This document shows, one piece after another, positions 9,945 through 19,129 of a stretch of DNA of 64,000 nucleotides (position 1 is the stretch's first letter; the number at the start of each line of letters is the position of its first letter). Position numbers and translations under genes: made by a program. Origin of the DNA: Streptomyces sp. H27-H1 (GTDB taxonomy: Bacteria > Actinomycetota > Actinomycetes > Streptomycetales > Streptomycetaceae); assembly GCF_026627445.1 (NCBI RefSeq), contig NZ_JAPNLJ010000008.1, forward strand, positions 62,001-126,000. Direction: 5' to 3'. The notes beneath the pieces are model-generated. The model had not been told where the DNA came from. It made no database searches and was given only the letters and a program-made list of their open reading frames with translations.

Positions 9945-10054
9945 AGGCCCGCCTCCCGCACCACGTCCCGGGCAGGCGCGTGCTCCCGCGGCACGTCCCC
10001 GGGAGGCGCGACCCCTCCGGCCGCTCGACCGGGCGGACCCGTCACGTATCCCAT
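9941..10054 (-). CDS. Possible 37-residue upstream peptide coupled to the DUF4239 gene
   Basis: ATG at 10054 is preceded by GAGGGAG at 8-9 nt spacing, an excellent ribosome binding site, and the frame ends in TGA overlapping the GTG start of the membrane protein gene. The product ([14 protein letters not shown]... ending VVREAGL) is Pro/Gly-rich and matches nothing I know. The context (strong Shine-Dalgarno sequence, 4-base overlap) argues that it is translated, perhaps only to couple translation. The rest of the divergent stretch 10055-10346 holds GGCTCCC-type simple repeats near 10071-10090 and no other gene. Confidence 0.4.
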   Translation of the reverse strand: MGYVTGPPGRAAGGVAPPGDVPREHAPARDVVREAGL

Positions 10055-10346
10055 CAAGAGCTCCCTCATCGGCTCCCGGCTCCCGGCTCCCGGTCCAGGC
10101 CCCAGGCCCCGGTCCGGCTCCCCGGCGCCGCCGACCGCCGACCACGGTCATGTGATCCTCGTGTGCCTCCTGCCGGGCCCGGGCCCGCGGCGCCCGCGCA
10201 CCACCCGCACGAGTGCGGCCGTAGTGCCGTTCGGCAGAGGCGCGGTGTCGTCCCGTGCAGCGCACGGGAGGAACGCGCCCACCCGACCGGGTGAGTTCAT
10301 GCGCCCGGACCTGCCGTGGCCGGCCCCCGCCCGCTACAACCGGGGC

Positions 10347-11648
10347 GTGATCAAGAAGATGAGGGCGCGCGGCCTGTCCGCATGCGCCGCGACCGTACTG
10401 GCCCTGCTCGCCGTGCCCCTGGCCTCCGGGCCGGTGCGCGCGGCCGAGGGGGCGCCCCGCACCGGTTTCGAGGCCACGTACGGAGCTCGCTGGACCAGCG
10501 AGTCCGAGGAGCGGGACTTGCTCCTCGCGGTGGAGCGCCGGAGCGCGCACGCCTCTGTCCGGACCATCGCCGCCAGCGTGCTCGGCCGCCCACTGCGCCT
10601 GGTGAGCCTGGGCCGGGGCCCCGTCACCGTCCTCCTGGTCTGCAGCCAGCACGGCGACGAACCGGCGGGACGCGAGGCGTGCCTGAGCGCCGTACGGGAC
10701 ATCGCCCACGCCCGGGACGCGGCGGCCCGGAGCCTCCTGGAAGCCGTGACGCTGCTCGTGGTCCCGACGGCCAACCCGGACGGACGGGCCGCCGGCACCC
10801 GCGCCAACGCCGAGGGCACCGACATCAACCGCGACCACATGCTCCTGACCTCGCCCGAGGCGCGGGCCGTGGCGACCGTCCTGCGCGACCGCCGTCCGCA
10901 CCTCGTGTACGACCTGCACGAGTACCGGGCGACGCCGGGCACGTACGACAAGGACCTCTTCGACCTCTGGCCGCGCAACCTCAACACCGACCCGGCGGTG
11001 TACGCGCAGTCCCGCGTCCTGTCCGGCGCGTTCGTACGCGGGGCGGCGCACGCGGCCGGCCACTCCACCGGGACCTACGGCATCCGCACCGACCCCGCGA
11101 CCGGCGCCCCGGTCGGGCAGTCCGCGGGGGACGGCCAGGAGCGGATCCTGCGCAACACGGCGGGGATCAAGCACGCGGTCGCGCTGCTGATCGAAAGCCG
11201 CATCGAAGCACCGGCGGGCACGGCCGGGAACGCGGAGCGGGCCGACCCGTCCCTCAACCGCCGCCGCCGGGTCTCCTCCCAACTAGCAGGTTTGCAAGGC
11301 TTGTTCGCCTATGTCTCCACGCATACGGGCCCCCTGGCGGCGGCCTCGGAAGCAGCCCGGCGGATGGCGGCGAGCACGGTGGGCCCGGTCCCGCTGGCCG
11401 GCGCGGACAACGCCCCCGCGGCCGGGGCCGAGACCCTCGCCGACCCGCCCTGCGGCTACCGCCTCACCCCGGCCCAGTACATCGCGACCGGCGACCGCCT
11501 CGCCCTCCACGGGGTACGGGCCGTACCCGGCGCCGACGGCGGAGCGTTCGTTCCGCTGCGCCAGCCCCTGCGGGCCCTCGTGGTGCTCCTCCTCGACGGC
11601 CGGGCCCGGCACGGACTCGCAACGGGGCAGCCCGAACAGCTCTGCTGA
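10347..11648 (+). CDS. Secreted M14-family zinc carboxypeptidase
   Basis: 433 residues. Signal peptide: basic start, hydrophobic [17 protein letters not shown], Ala-rich cleavage near residue 35. The M14 hallmarks follow in order: QHGDEPAG (zinc ligands His and Glu of HxxE), the substrate-binding NPDGR and INRDH, the third zinc ligand in YDLHEYR, and the late LIESR, which supplies the catalytic Glu. It would remove C-terminal residues from extracellular peptides. I used GTG 10347; an ATG four codons later is equally possible because neither has a strong ribosome binding site. The C-terminal 130 residues (after SQLAGLQGL) are an extension of unknown role. Confidence 0.85.
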   Translation: MIKKMRARGLSACAATVLALLAVPLASGPVRAAEGAPRTGFEATYGARWTSESEERDLLLAVERRSAHASVRTIAASVLGRPLRLVSLGRGPVTVLLVCSQHGDEPAGREACLSAVRDIAHARDAAARSLLEAVTLLVVPTANPDGRAAGTRANAEGTDINRDHMLLTSPEARAVATVLRDRRPHLVYDLHEYRATPGTYDKDLFDLWPRNLNTDPAVYAQSRVLSGAFVRGAAHAAGHSTGTYGIRTDPATGAPVGQSAGDGQERILRNTAGIKHAVALLIESRIEAPAGTAGNAERADPSLNRRRRVSSQLAGLQGLFAYVSTHTGPLAAASEAARRMAASTVGPVPLAGADNAPAAGAETLADPPCGYRLTPAQYIATGDRLALHGVRAVPGADGGAFVPLRQPLRALVVLLLDGRARHGLATGQPEQLC

Positions 11649-11803
11649 CGCCTCGTCATCGGAGATGGCGATGACGGAAGCGGTGGACGTCGCGGGCGCC
11701 CAGGACCTCCCTCTGGGGCCGGCGGCGGGCGGAAGCGCGCTGGTCAGCCGGATGCCGTGAGCTATGTTGGGGTCACGGAGTGGTACGAGAGGGAGGACCG
11801 CCG

Positions 11804-12721
11804 GTGTCATCGGGGCAGCAGGCACGCGCACAGGCGGCAGCGATCACGTCGAGCGGGCAGGCGGCCGACCACGAACGCGCCCCCGCCGACCGGGTCCGGG
11901 CGCTGTTCGACGGGCACCCGCTCTCCCCGGGCCAGCGAAGGATCGCCCAGTACCTCGTGGACCACCTCACCGAGGCGGCGTTCCTCTCGATCACCGAGCT
12001 CGCGGAACGGGCCGGCGTGAGCCAGCCCTCCGTGACCCGCTTCGCCGCCGCCCTCGGGTTCAGCGGCTATCCGGCCCTGCGCGAGGTGCTCCAGCCGATC
12101 GCGCTCAGCGCGGTGGCGGGAGCCCCGGACAGCCCCGAGCAGACCCGCCGCAATGAACTGCAGGCGGCCGTCGACGCCGAGATCGAGAACCTGCGCACCG
12201 TCCGGCAGCTGCTCGCGGACACCGACCAGGTGCTCGACATCGGACGCGAGCTGGCCCGGTCGGTGCCGCTGACGGTCCTCGGGCTGCGGATCTCCGTCTC
12301 GCTGGCCGAGTACTTCGCGTACGCGGCCCGCCGGATCCACCCCGATGTGCGGCTGGTGACCGGCGGCGGCAGCGTCGCCTCCGACGCGCTGCTGCAGGCC
12401 CGGGCTGCGGGCGGCACCTGGGTCCTGGCCTTCGCGATGCCCCGGCACGCCAAGGAGACGCTGGCGGCCCTGCGGGTGGCCCGCGGTGCTGGGCTGCGGA
12501 TCGCGCTGATCACGGACCGCACGCTGGGGCCCCTGGTGGACGAGGCCGATGTGGCACTGACGGCCGGTACCGGTTCGCGACTGGTCTTCGACTCCTACTC
12601 GGCTCCCGGCGTCCTGTCCGCAGCGCTACTTCAGGCCATGGCGGATGCGGACCCCGAGCGGACGCAGGCGCGGCTCGAGAGCTACGAGCAGGCCGCCGAC
12701 CAGCACGGCTTCTTCCTCTAG
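11804..12721 (+). CDS. MurR/RpiR-family transcriptional regulator
   Basis: 305 residues from a GTG with GGGAGG in front. The N-terminal HTH_6 domain (about residues 28-100) contains LSITELAERAGVSQPSVTRFAAALGFSGYPALREVL; the C-terminal SIS domain (about residues 130-270) has the sugar-phosphate-binding pattern (LGLRISVSLAEYFAYAARRI, TGGGSVASDALL, DSYSAPGVLSAALL). Members sense phosphosugars or amino-sugar derivatives and control catabolic operons. No obvious target gene is adjacent; a strong hairpin follows the stop. A palindrome-like ATGAATATTTTCAT at 12772-12785 could be its operator. Confidence 0.9.
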   Translation: MSSGQQARAQAAAITSSGQAADHERAPADRVRALFDGHPLSPGQRRIAQYLVDHLTEAAFLSITELAERAGVSQPSVTRFAAALGFSGYPALREVLQPIALSAVAGAPDSPEQTRRNELQAAVDAEIENLRTVRQLLADTDQVLDIGRELARSVPLTVLGLRISVSLAEYFAYAARRIHPDVRLVTGGGSVASDALLQARAAGGTWVLAFAMPRHAKETLAALRVARGAGLRIALITDRTLGPLVDEADVALTAGTGSRLVFDSYSAPGVLSAALLQAMADADPERTQARLESYEQAADQHGFFL

Positions 12722-12735
12722 TGGTTTCGGGCGAA

Positions 12736-12763
12736 GTGGCGTGAGCTGCCGTATTCACGCCAC
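12736..12763 (+). terminator. Hairpin after the RpiR gene
   Basis: GTGGCGTGA (12736-12744) and TCACGCCAC (12755-12763) form a perfect 9-bp stem 15 bp past the stop codon. No T-run follows, so termination may be Rho-assisted. Confidence 0.55.
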
Positions 12764-13137
12764 CGCAGCACATGAATATTTTCATACTCTTGCGTACTCA
12801 ACGGTATATATGTTTACTGATGGCGGCGCGGTCATCCGTCGCGATGCCAGGGAAGGTGTCCCCACACCCTCCCAGAACAGACACCGGGCGTGACGTTTCT
12901 CCTCCTCACGTGACGCCCAGTGTTCCGTCCGGCTTTCGGATCCCGAAGCGCCCCTGCGGCCTCGGCCAACCCCTGGGCCGAGGCCGCCCAAAAACCTTCC
13001 GGGGACCTTCCGCGCCGGGCGTTCGGCGCGTTCGTCCGATCGGTTGGCTCTCGGCCCTGCCCGGCCGCGTGAGGGGACAGGCGCACGACACCTCTTTAGG
13101 TTCGAAGGTGCCTGCTGCCCCCTCGAAAGGTGGATCC
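12764..13137. other. Gene-free stretch with AT-rich island and hairpins
   Basis: The first 60 bp are unusually AT-rich for this genome (ATGAATATTTTCAT at 12772-12785, TATATATG near 12805) and probably contain a promoter or operator. A strong stem (GCGGCCTCGGCC 12956-12967 with GGCCGAGGCCGC 12976-12987) lies further on. No reading frame here has convincing codon use. The last 30 bp carry AAAGGTGG, the ribosome binding site of the next gene. Confidence 0.5.
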
Positions 13138-13338
13138 ATGCGTTCCGTCCGCTCCGCGCTCTCCGTCGTCGCTGCCGGTCTCATCGTCCTCGGCTGCGCC
13201 TCCGCCGCCTCCGCCGATGTGACCGTCAACGCCCCGTCGGAGAAGTCGTTCACCCTCGTCTTCGGCGACTGGACCCAGTTCGCCGCCGACGACGTGTTCA
13301 ACGCGGGCCTCAACAACACGGTGGGCTCCAACAACTGA
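13138..13338 (+). CDS. Very small secreted protein, unknown function
   Basis: 66 residues. Signal peptide MRSVRSALSVVAAGLIVLGC... with cleavage near SASA-D (about residue 29) leaves a mature peptide of about 38 residues that begins VTVNAPSEKSFTLVFGDW and ends in an Asn-rich tail (GLNNTVGSNN). LGCAS could be read as a lipobox, but the following SAASA fits ordinary signal peptidase better. AAAGGTGG precedes the ATG. It is not a chaplin (no chaplin motif or Cys pair) and I cannot assign a family. Confidence 0.7.
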   Translation: MRSVRSALSVVAAGLIVLGCASAASADVTVNAPSEKSFTLVFGDWTQFAADDVFNAGLNNTVGSNN

Positions 13339-13450
13339 GATCGAGCTTGCGGTCCCCGCTCGTCCGGCCCCCGCCGGACGGCCGGGGACCCGGCGCGTAC
13401 GGTGGCCGGGCCGGGGGAGGCACCCCACCACGCGCAGGGGAGACGCCTCC

Positions 13451-13488
13451 TGACCTCCGGCCGCTGACCTCCGGCCGCTGACCTCCGG
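13451..13488. repeat. 14-bp tandem repeat, about 2.7 copies
   Basis: TGACCTCCGGCCGC is repeated at 13451-13464 and 13465-13478, followed by a partial copy at 13479-13488. It lies between the convergent small secreted gene and the peroxiredoxin gene. Confidence 0.75.
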
Positions 13489-13499
13489 GCCCACCGGAC

Positions 13500-13985
13500 T
13501 CAGGCGGCGCCGACCCCCGCGAGCTGCTCCGCGATGGTGTCCGCCGACGGGAACCTCATACCCAGAGTCCCGACGTGCTTCCAGTGCAGGGTGCCGTCCC
13601 CCGAGATGACGAAGACGGCCCGCCGCAGACCGATCACGGGAGCGGCGATGCCGAAGGCGCGGGCCACCTCGCGGTCGGGGTCGGCGAGCAACGGCATCCG
13701 CAGGCCGCGGGCCCGGGCGAAGGCCTCGTGGCTGTCCACGCCCTGCGGGCTGATGCCCCACACCTGCGCGCCGCAGGCCGCGAGCGCCTCCAGCCCGTCG
13801 GAGTACGAACACAACTGCGCGGTGCAGACGGGGGTGTTGTCGCCGGGGTAGAAGGCGAGAACGACCGGGTTCCCGCGCTGCTCGCCGAGCGAGTACTGCC
13901 CGCGTACGAACGCGTCGTCGGTGAGCAGGCCGCCGGGGAGCGAGAAGTCGCCCACCACATCGCCCACGTCCGGGATTCGGGTCAC
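13500..13985 (-). CDS. Peroxiredoxin, BCP/AhpC-TSA family
   Basis: 161 residues with a thioredoxin-fold peroxiredoxin core. The peroxidatic Cys54 is in PGDNTPVCTAQLC, and Cys59 five residues later is the resolving cysteine of atypical 2-Cys BCP-type enzymes. It should reduce peroxides using thioredoxin. It starts at GTG with AGAGAGG upstream. Its neighbour on the same strand, oleate hydratase, ends downstream of other sequence and lies about 110 bp upstream, so co-transcription is possible but not certain. Confidence 0.92.
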   Translation of the reverse strand: MTRIPDVGDVVGDFSLPGGLLTDDAFVRGQYSLGEQRGNPVVLAFYPGDNTPVCTAQLCSYSDGLEALAACGAQVWGISPQGVDSHEAFARARGLRMPLLADPDREVARAFGIAAPVIGLRRAVFVISGDGTLHWKHVGTLGMRFPSADTIAEQLAGVGAA

Positions 13986-14096
13986 GATGTCCGCACCTCT
14001 CTGTCGTCGAGGGGCGTACGGTACCCGGTCGCGCCCGCCGTGTCGCCGGCCGCAGGCGCGGGGCCGGGCGAGGTGGGGGACGGGCGCGACGGCGGC

Positions 14097-15662
14097 TCAG
14101 CGGCGGTGCATCGTGTGCAGGGCTTCGAGGAGCACCTTGGGATCGTGGCCGCCCTTGTATACGGGCGGCGGCTGCCGGTCCAGGTGCAGCAGCCCGGCCA
14201 CGGCGGTCCACGCGGTGCGCACCGAGTACTCCACGGTGAACACCACGTCGTCGGGAACCTCGGCGTACTGGCCGATGAATGCCAGGTTGGTGGACCCCTG
14301 CGGGACGACCTCGGGCCGGTCCCCGGCCTTGCGCACCAGGAACTGGCTGGTGATGTACGGCATCAGGGCCGGGACGACGACCGAGGACTCCAGGATCTGC
14401 TCGCTCTGTTCGAGGCGCAGGTGTCCGAGCACCTCGGTCAGGATCTCGCGGCCCGTGCACTCGGCCATCGTCTTGCCCACGTGGTCGCCGGCCTTGTCCG
14501 GGAAGAGCGCGTACCCCCACCAGACGTAGGTGCCCTCGGGCTGCTCGTGGAAGTGCGGCTGGTGGTTGAGGACGATGGTCAGCAGCCAGCCGGAGTCCTT
14601 GAAGGTGATCAGGCCGCCCTTGCCGGCCTCGCTGCCCGAGAACTCCTCCATGGCCTTGAAGAAGGTGGGGTCCTGGGTGGTGACGGTGAAGGACCCCCAG
14701 GTGGAGTCGGAGACGGAGGAGTCGAACACCGAAGGGTCCCCCAGGTGGGGGCGCTTGGCCGCCAGGGTCTGCCACAGGCGCCACGAAGCGTCCGGCGCGG
14801 AGGTGTCCAGTACGGCGGCGGTGTCGGTGGTTCCCAGGGTCGAGTTCGCGGTCATCGACCCGTTGGTGACGAACACCAGGTCCTCGGCGCCGACGGGGAT
14901 CCGCAGGGCCGCGCCTTCCCGGGTACAGGCGAGGGCGGTGACGGTGGTGGCCTCGCCGTCGGCCAGTTCGACGTCGGTCACGGTGGTGTTCATCGAGAAC
15001 ACGACGCCGTTGCCCCGCAGCCAGCTCTGGAGCGGTCGGACGATCGAGTCGTACTGGTTGAAGCGGGTGCGGTAGATGCCCGACATGGTGTCGAAGGTCT
15101 TGAAGAGGTGCACGAAACGGTTCAGGTAGCGCCGGAACTCGATCGCCGAGTGCCAGGGCTCGAAGGCGAAGGTCGTGCACCACATGTACCAGAAGTTGGT
15201 GGTGAAGAACTCCGGGGTGAAGCAGTCGGAGATGCGCTTGCCGTCGAGCCGGGACTCGGGGGAGGCCACGCACGCGACCAGGTCCAGGCGGTCGCGCTCG
15301 GAGAACCCCATGGAACGGGTGTCGACCCGCCGTCCGGTGGAGTCGACGAGGCGGGCCTTGTCGTTCCAGGCGAAGTCCTCGTGGAAGGCGAAGGTGTCCT
15401 CGGTGACCGAGGTGCCCGGTGCGTCCAGTGAGGGGATGGAGCGCAGCAGGTCGTAGGTGCACTCGAAGTGCAGCTCGAACATCCGGCCGCCGCGCATCGT
15501 GTAGCCGTTCTCGGGGTCTCCCGCGGCGTCCAGGCTTCCGCCGGTACGGCCCTGGGCCTCCAGGATCGTGATGTCGGCGCCCGCGAACCCGCCCTCCCTG
15601 ATCAGCAGCGCCGCCGCCGACAGGGAAGCGATGCCGGCACCCACCAGATAGGCCTTGGCCAC
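14097..15662 (-). CDS. Oleate hydratase (myosin-cross-reactive antigen family)
   Basis: 521 residues. The N-terminal FAD-binding fold YLVGAGIASLSAAALLIREG is followed by the family block GGSLDAAGDPENGYTMRGGRMFE, and later blocks such as FEPWHSAIEFRRY, FNQYDSIVRPL, and NLAFIGQYAEVPDDVVFTVE are those of oleate hydratases, which add water across the C9 double bond of unsaturated fatty acids to give 10-hydroxy fatty acids. GAGGAGAC sits 8 nt before the GTG used. It is slightly shorter than many family members (550-590). It is divergent from the carbohydrase relics that follow. Confidence 0.93.
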   Translation of the reverse strand: MAKAYLVGAGIASLSAAALLIREGGFAGADITILEAQGRTGGSLDAAGDPENGYTMRGGRMFELHFECTYDLLRSIPSLDAPGTSVTEDTFAFHEDFAWNDKARLVDSTGRRVDTRSMGFSERDRLDLVACVASPESRLDGKRISDCFTPEFFTTNFWYMWCTTFAFEPWHSAIEFRRYLNRFVHLFKTFDTMSGIYRTRFNQYDSIVRPLQSWLRGNGVVFSMNTTVTDVELADGEATTVTALACTREGAALRIPVGAEDLVFVTNGSMTANSTLGTTDTAAVLDTSAPDASWRLWQTLAAKRPHLGDPSVFDSSVSDSTWGSFTVTTQDPTFFKAMEEFSGSEAGKGGLITFKDSGWLLTIVLNHQPHFHEQPEGTYVWWGYALFPDKAGDHVGKTMAECTGREILTEVLGHLRLEQSEQILESSVVVPALMPYITSQFLVRKAGDRPEVVPQGSTNLAFIGQYAEVPDDVVFTVEYSVRTAWTAVAGLLHLDRQPPPVYKGGHDPKVLLEALHTMHRR

Positions 15663-15821
15663 GATGTGTCTCCTCACCCGCCCGCACGGGCCCCGGTCGG
15701 CCGCGCGCGTGATCCACCCAGCCCACCACCCGCTGTCGCCCGTCGCGACCGGGGTGGGCCATCGGGCTTGCGGCGAGGCGGGCGGCGGGGCGGGAGCCGG
15801 GGTGGGCGTCGGAGCGGGAGG

Positions 15822-16664
15822 CATCCGATTGTCCAGGACCTGGCGATCACCGGAGAAGCCGACCACCGCGACGACGGCAACAGCGACGCCGCCGTCGAAG
15901 GTGACTTCGGCTCCGGCTCCACCCTGCAGAACCTCTGGATCCAGCACAGCAAGGTCGGCCTGTGGATCGACGCACCGACCCGGGGCATGCTCGCCACCGG
16001 CCTGCGCATCCGGGACACGTACGCGGACGGGGTCAACCTGCACAAGGGCACCGCGGGCAGCGAGGTCTCCCAGAGCAGCATCCGCAGCACCGGTGACGAC
16101 GCCCTCGCGATGTGGTCGGAGGCCCAGGCCGTCACCGACTGCGTGCTCCGCTTCAACACCGTCCAGCTCCCCCTGCTCGCCAACGGAGCCGCGATCTACG
16201 GCGGCAGCGGAAACCGCATCGAGGACAACGTGGTCGCCGACACGGTCACCGGCGCCGCCGGGATCGCGATCAGCACCCGCTTCGGCATCCCCTTCAGCGG
16301 CCCTGCCACCGTCCAGCGCAACACCATCGACCGGGCCGGCGGTTACGAGCCCAACTGGGCGAGCAAGCTCGGCGCCCTGTGGGTGTACGCCGACACCTCC
16401 GAGATCACCACTCCGGTGCTCCTGCAGGACAACGACATCCTGGACAGCACCTACAGCGGTCTGCTCGTCTCCTGGCAGAAGAACGTCGGCAACCTGACCG
16501 TGAAGAACACCAAGATCGTCAAGGCCGGCGGCTACGGCATCGAGATCAACGCGGCCGGATCGGGCACCTTCAGCGGGGTCACCGTCACCGACGCCGCCTC
16601 GGGCGGACTGAGCCTCGCCAGCGGCTTCACCGTCAACCGCGGAGCCGGCAACTCGGGCTGGTAG
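15822..16664 (+). pseudogene. C-terminal relic of a secreted beta-helix glycosidase (GH87/mycodextranase-like)
   Basis: About 280 codons in good codon use read as a parallel beta-helix: LQNLWIQHSKVGLWIDAPT, GLRIRDTYADGVNLHKG, STGDDALAMWSE, GAAIYGGSGNRIEDNVV, RAGGYEPNWASKLGALWVYADT, and a terminal GYGIEINAAGSGTFSGV. These blocks resemble the C-terminal half of GH87 mycodextranase/alpha-1,3-glucanase proteins. The frame begins abruptly near 15822 without a start codon, signal peptide or N-terminal carbohydrate-binding modules; the oleate hydratase promoter lies directly upstream. A truncated, non-functional remnant is the best reading. The exact family is less sure than the fold. Confidence 0.65.
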
Positions 16665-16810
16665 CCCGCCCGCCGCACCTCCCGCCCCGGAGTCCGGGGC
16701 CCGGTCAACCCCAGCCACCCCACCCGACCGGGCCCCGTACCGGGGCACCCGCTTCACCCCCGTGCCCAGCCCGCGCACCACCCGCCGCACCTACCGCACC
16801 AGGAGACCTC

Positions 16811-18499
16811 GTGCCCCAGAGCGCCCCCAGCCCCACCACCTCCCCCTGGTGGCGGCATGCCGCGATCTACCAGATCTACATACGCAGCTTCGCCGACGGC
16901 AACGGCGACGGCACCGGCGACATCGCCGGAGTCCGCGAGCGGCTGCCCTACCTGCGGCAACTCGGCGTGGACGCGCTCTGGTTCAACCCCTGGTACGTCT
17001 CTCCCATGGCCGACGCCGGCTACGACGTCGCCGACTACCGCGACATCGACCCGATCTTCGGCACGCTCGCCGAGGCCGAGGAGCTCATCGACGAGGCCCA
17101 CGGCCACGAGCTGCGGGTCATCGTCGACCTCGTCCCCAACCACTGCTCCGACCGGCACCCCTGGTTCGTCCAGGCCCTCGCCGCCGGCCCCGGATCCCCC
17201 GAACGCGAACGCTTCTGGTTCCTGCCCGGGCGCGGCACGCACGGCGAACTGCCGCCCAACGACTGGAACTCGTACTTCGGCGGCCCCGCCTGGACCCGGA
17301 TCACCGAGGCCGACGGCACCCAAGGCAGCTGGTACCTGCACATGTTCGCCCCCGAGCAGCCCGACTTGAACTGGGAACACCCGGATGTCCGGGCCGAGTT
17401 CGAGGACGTCCTGAGGTTCTGGCTCGACCGGGGCGTCGACGGCTTCCGCATCGACGTGGCCCACGGCCTCGCCAAGAAACCCGGTCTCCCCGACGTCGGC
17501 GAGAACCCCGACCCCACCGACCTGCCCTACCAGGACGTGGACGCCGTCCACGCCGTCTACCGCGACTGGCGCAAGATCCTCGACACCTACCCCGGCGAGC
17601 GCGTGTTCATCGGCGAGGTCTGGCTGCCGGAGGCCGAGCAGTTCGCCCGGTACCTGCGCCACGACGAACTGCACTCCGCCTTCAACTTCGACTACCTGTG
17701 CAGCCCTTGGGATTCCGGAGCCCTGCGGAAGGTGGTCGACGCCACGCTCGCCTCGCACGAACCCGTCGGCGCCCCGCCCACCTGGGTGCTCTCCAACCAC
17801 GACACCATCCGCCACGTCACCCGGTACGGACGCGCCGACACCTCCTTCGACATGGGAGACAAGCGGCTCCTCGACCCCAGCGACCCCGGACTCGGCCGCC
17901 ACCGGGGCCGCGCCGCGGCCCTCGTCTCCTTCGCCCTGCCCGGAGGCGTCTAGGTCTACCAGGGCGACGAACTCGGCCTGCCCGAGGTTCAGGACCTGCC
18001 CGACGAGGTCCTCCAGGACCCGACCTTCGTCCGATCCGGCGGCGCCGACCGCGGCCGCGACGGCTGCCGTGTCCCCCTGCCGTGGAAAGCTGCCGGAACC
18101 TCTCTGGGCTTCAGCGCCCGGGCCGGCGAGGACACCGCGACCACCGCGACCGCCCCGGCCGCACCCTGGCTGCCCCAGCCGGAGCAATGGGCCGCGCTCA
18201 GCGCCGCCGCCCAGCACGAGGACCCGTACTCCGTCCTCACCCTCTACCGCGGGGCCCTCGCCCTGCGCGGCGCCGAGCTGGCCCGGCTGCCCGAGGTACT
18301 GGAGTGGGTCGACGCGGGACCCGACACCCTCTGTTTCGACCGCCCCGGCGGCTTCCGCTGCCTGACCGCCTTCGCGAACCCCGTCCCGCTGCCCGGGGGC
18401 GCCCGGGTCCTGCTCGCCAGCGGCCCGCTCGGCACCGGCGCGGACGGAGGGCCCCTCCTGCCGACGGACACCACGGTCTGGCTGCGCCTGCCCGGGTAG
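16811..18499 (+). pseudogene. GH13 alpha-glucosidase/oligo-1,6-glucosidase, interrupted by in-frame TAG
   Basis: From GTG 16811 (AGGAGACC just upstream) the frame encodes a typical GH13 alpha-glucosidase: WRHAAIYQIYIRSFADGNGDG, VDLVPNHCSD, DGFRIDVAHG (nucleophile Asp), FIGEVWLPE (acid/base Glu) and LSNHDTIRH. After PGGV the codon at 17951-17953 is TAG, exactly where homologues have Tyr in VYVYQGDELGL. The same frame then continues intact for 181 codons (VYQGDELGLPEVQDLPDEVL... VWLRLPG) to a natural stop at 18497-18499. One substitution (TAC or TAT to TAG) therefore splits a 562-codon gene. The 380-residue product would lack the end of the barrel and the C-terminal domain. Either a recent null mutation or a sequencing error. 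Confidence 0.88.
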
Positions 18500-18664
18500 C
18501 GGAGGGGTGGCTCGAGGGCGCGGGGCATCCGCATCGTGAGATGCGGTGTCCCATGTCGGCAGCCGCGTGCCAGACTCCTCCGCATGCGCCAGCTGAAGAT
18601 TAGCGCCGGCGTGCCGGCCCCGAGCTGAACTGGGATCACCCCAGCAGCCCACCGCCCGCACGCA

Positions 18665-18698
18665 GACCTCTCGCACCCGCGAGGGGTCTTCTTGTTTT
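18665..18698 (+). terminator. Intrinsic terminator/possible attenuator before the ACT-domain gene
   Basis: GACCTCTCGC (18665-18674) pairs with GCGAGGGGTC (18679-18688) and is followed by TTCTTGTTTT, a textbook intrinsic terminator. It lies about 75 bp before the start of an acetolactate-synthase-type ACT gene rather than after a gene, which suggests attenuation. A 14-codon frame (MRQLKISAGVPAPS) starts at 18584 just before it, but it is not rich in branched-chain codons. It could equally terminate transcription from the GH13 relic. Confidence 0.65.
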
Positions 18699-18774
18699 CC
18701 GGGGCCAGGCGCCTTCCCGCTCTGCGAGCCTCCCCTCAGCCCCGCCCCCGCCCCAGGACAGGAGCCCACCACTC

Positions 18775-19074
18775 ATGACCCGCAGCGATGTCCTCCCCGC
18801 CGTCGAAGACGCCGTGCGCACCGGCGACACCGCTTGCCACGCGCTGACCGTCACCGTCCGGGACGGCGGCCACGCACTCACCCGCATCTCCGCGCTCCTC
18901 AACAACCTGACCGTCAGGACGCTGTCCTTCAGGGCGGCTGTCGACGACGGCCTCGCCGAGTGCGAGATCGTCGTACCCGTCACGGACTCGCCCCGCGCCC
19001 AGGCCAAGCTCCGGCGCTGCGTCGAGGTGGTCGAGCTGAGGGCCCACCCGGTGGGGGAGACCCGAGCCATCTGA
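18775..19074 (+). CDS. Stand-alone ACT-domain protein resembling acetolactate synthase regulatory subunit
   Basis: 99 residues. The segment LTVTVRDGGHALTRISALLNNLTVRTLSF follows the N-terminal ACT domain of IlvN (LSVLVEN...ALARVAGLFSRRGFNIESL-type pattern), and the protein ends shortly after one ACT module (QAKLRRCVEVVELRAHPVG). IlvN normally has about 160 residues and sits beside ilvB; here no catalytic subunit is adjacent. It may be a small amino-acid sensor or a divergent paralogue. The upstream terminator structure suggests leader control. Confidence 0.65.
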   Translation: MTRSDVLPAVEDAVRTGDTACHALTVTVRDGGHALTRISALLNNLTVRTLSFRAAVDDGLAECEIVVPVTDSPRAQAKLRRCVEVVELRAHPVGETRAI

Positions 19075-19092
19075 ACGAACCGAGTGGATTAC

Positions 19093-19122
19093 TTGACTGA
19101 CCGTTCCAATATCTCGTAGAGT
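19093..19122 (+). promoter_or_regulatory. Promoter for a leaderless tetR mRNA
   Basis: TTGACT (19093-19098) and TAGAGT (19117-19122) with an 18-bp spacer match the vegetative sigma consensus. The GTG start of the TetR gene is 7 bp after the -10 box, so transcription should begin at or next to the start codon. The spacer GACCGTTCCAATATCTCG probably contains the repressor's own operator. Confidence 0.7.
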
Positions 19123-19129
19123 ACGGGAT

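Noticed and set aside
12956..12987. Strong hairpin GCGGCCTCGGCC/GGCCGAGGCCGC as an intrinsic terminator
   Set aside because: No T-run on either strand after the stem and more than 230 bp from the nearest stop codon; kept only as part of the gene-free stretch description.
12772..13338. 188-codon frame starting at ATG 12772
   Set aside because: Its first 120 codons lack a signal, ribosome binding site and typical codon use; the real gene is the 66-residue secreted protein starting at 13138 in the same frame.
17951..17953. TAG as recoded pyrrolysine or programmed read-through in the GH13 gene
   Set aside because: No sign of a pyrrolysine system, no read-through context, and homologues have an ordinary Tyr here; a point mutation is simpler.
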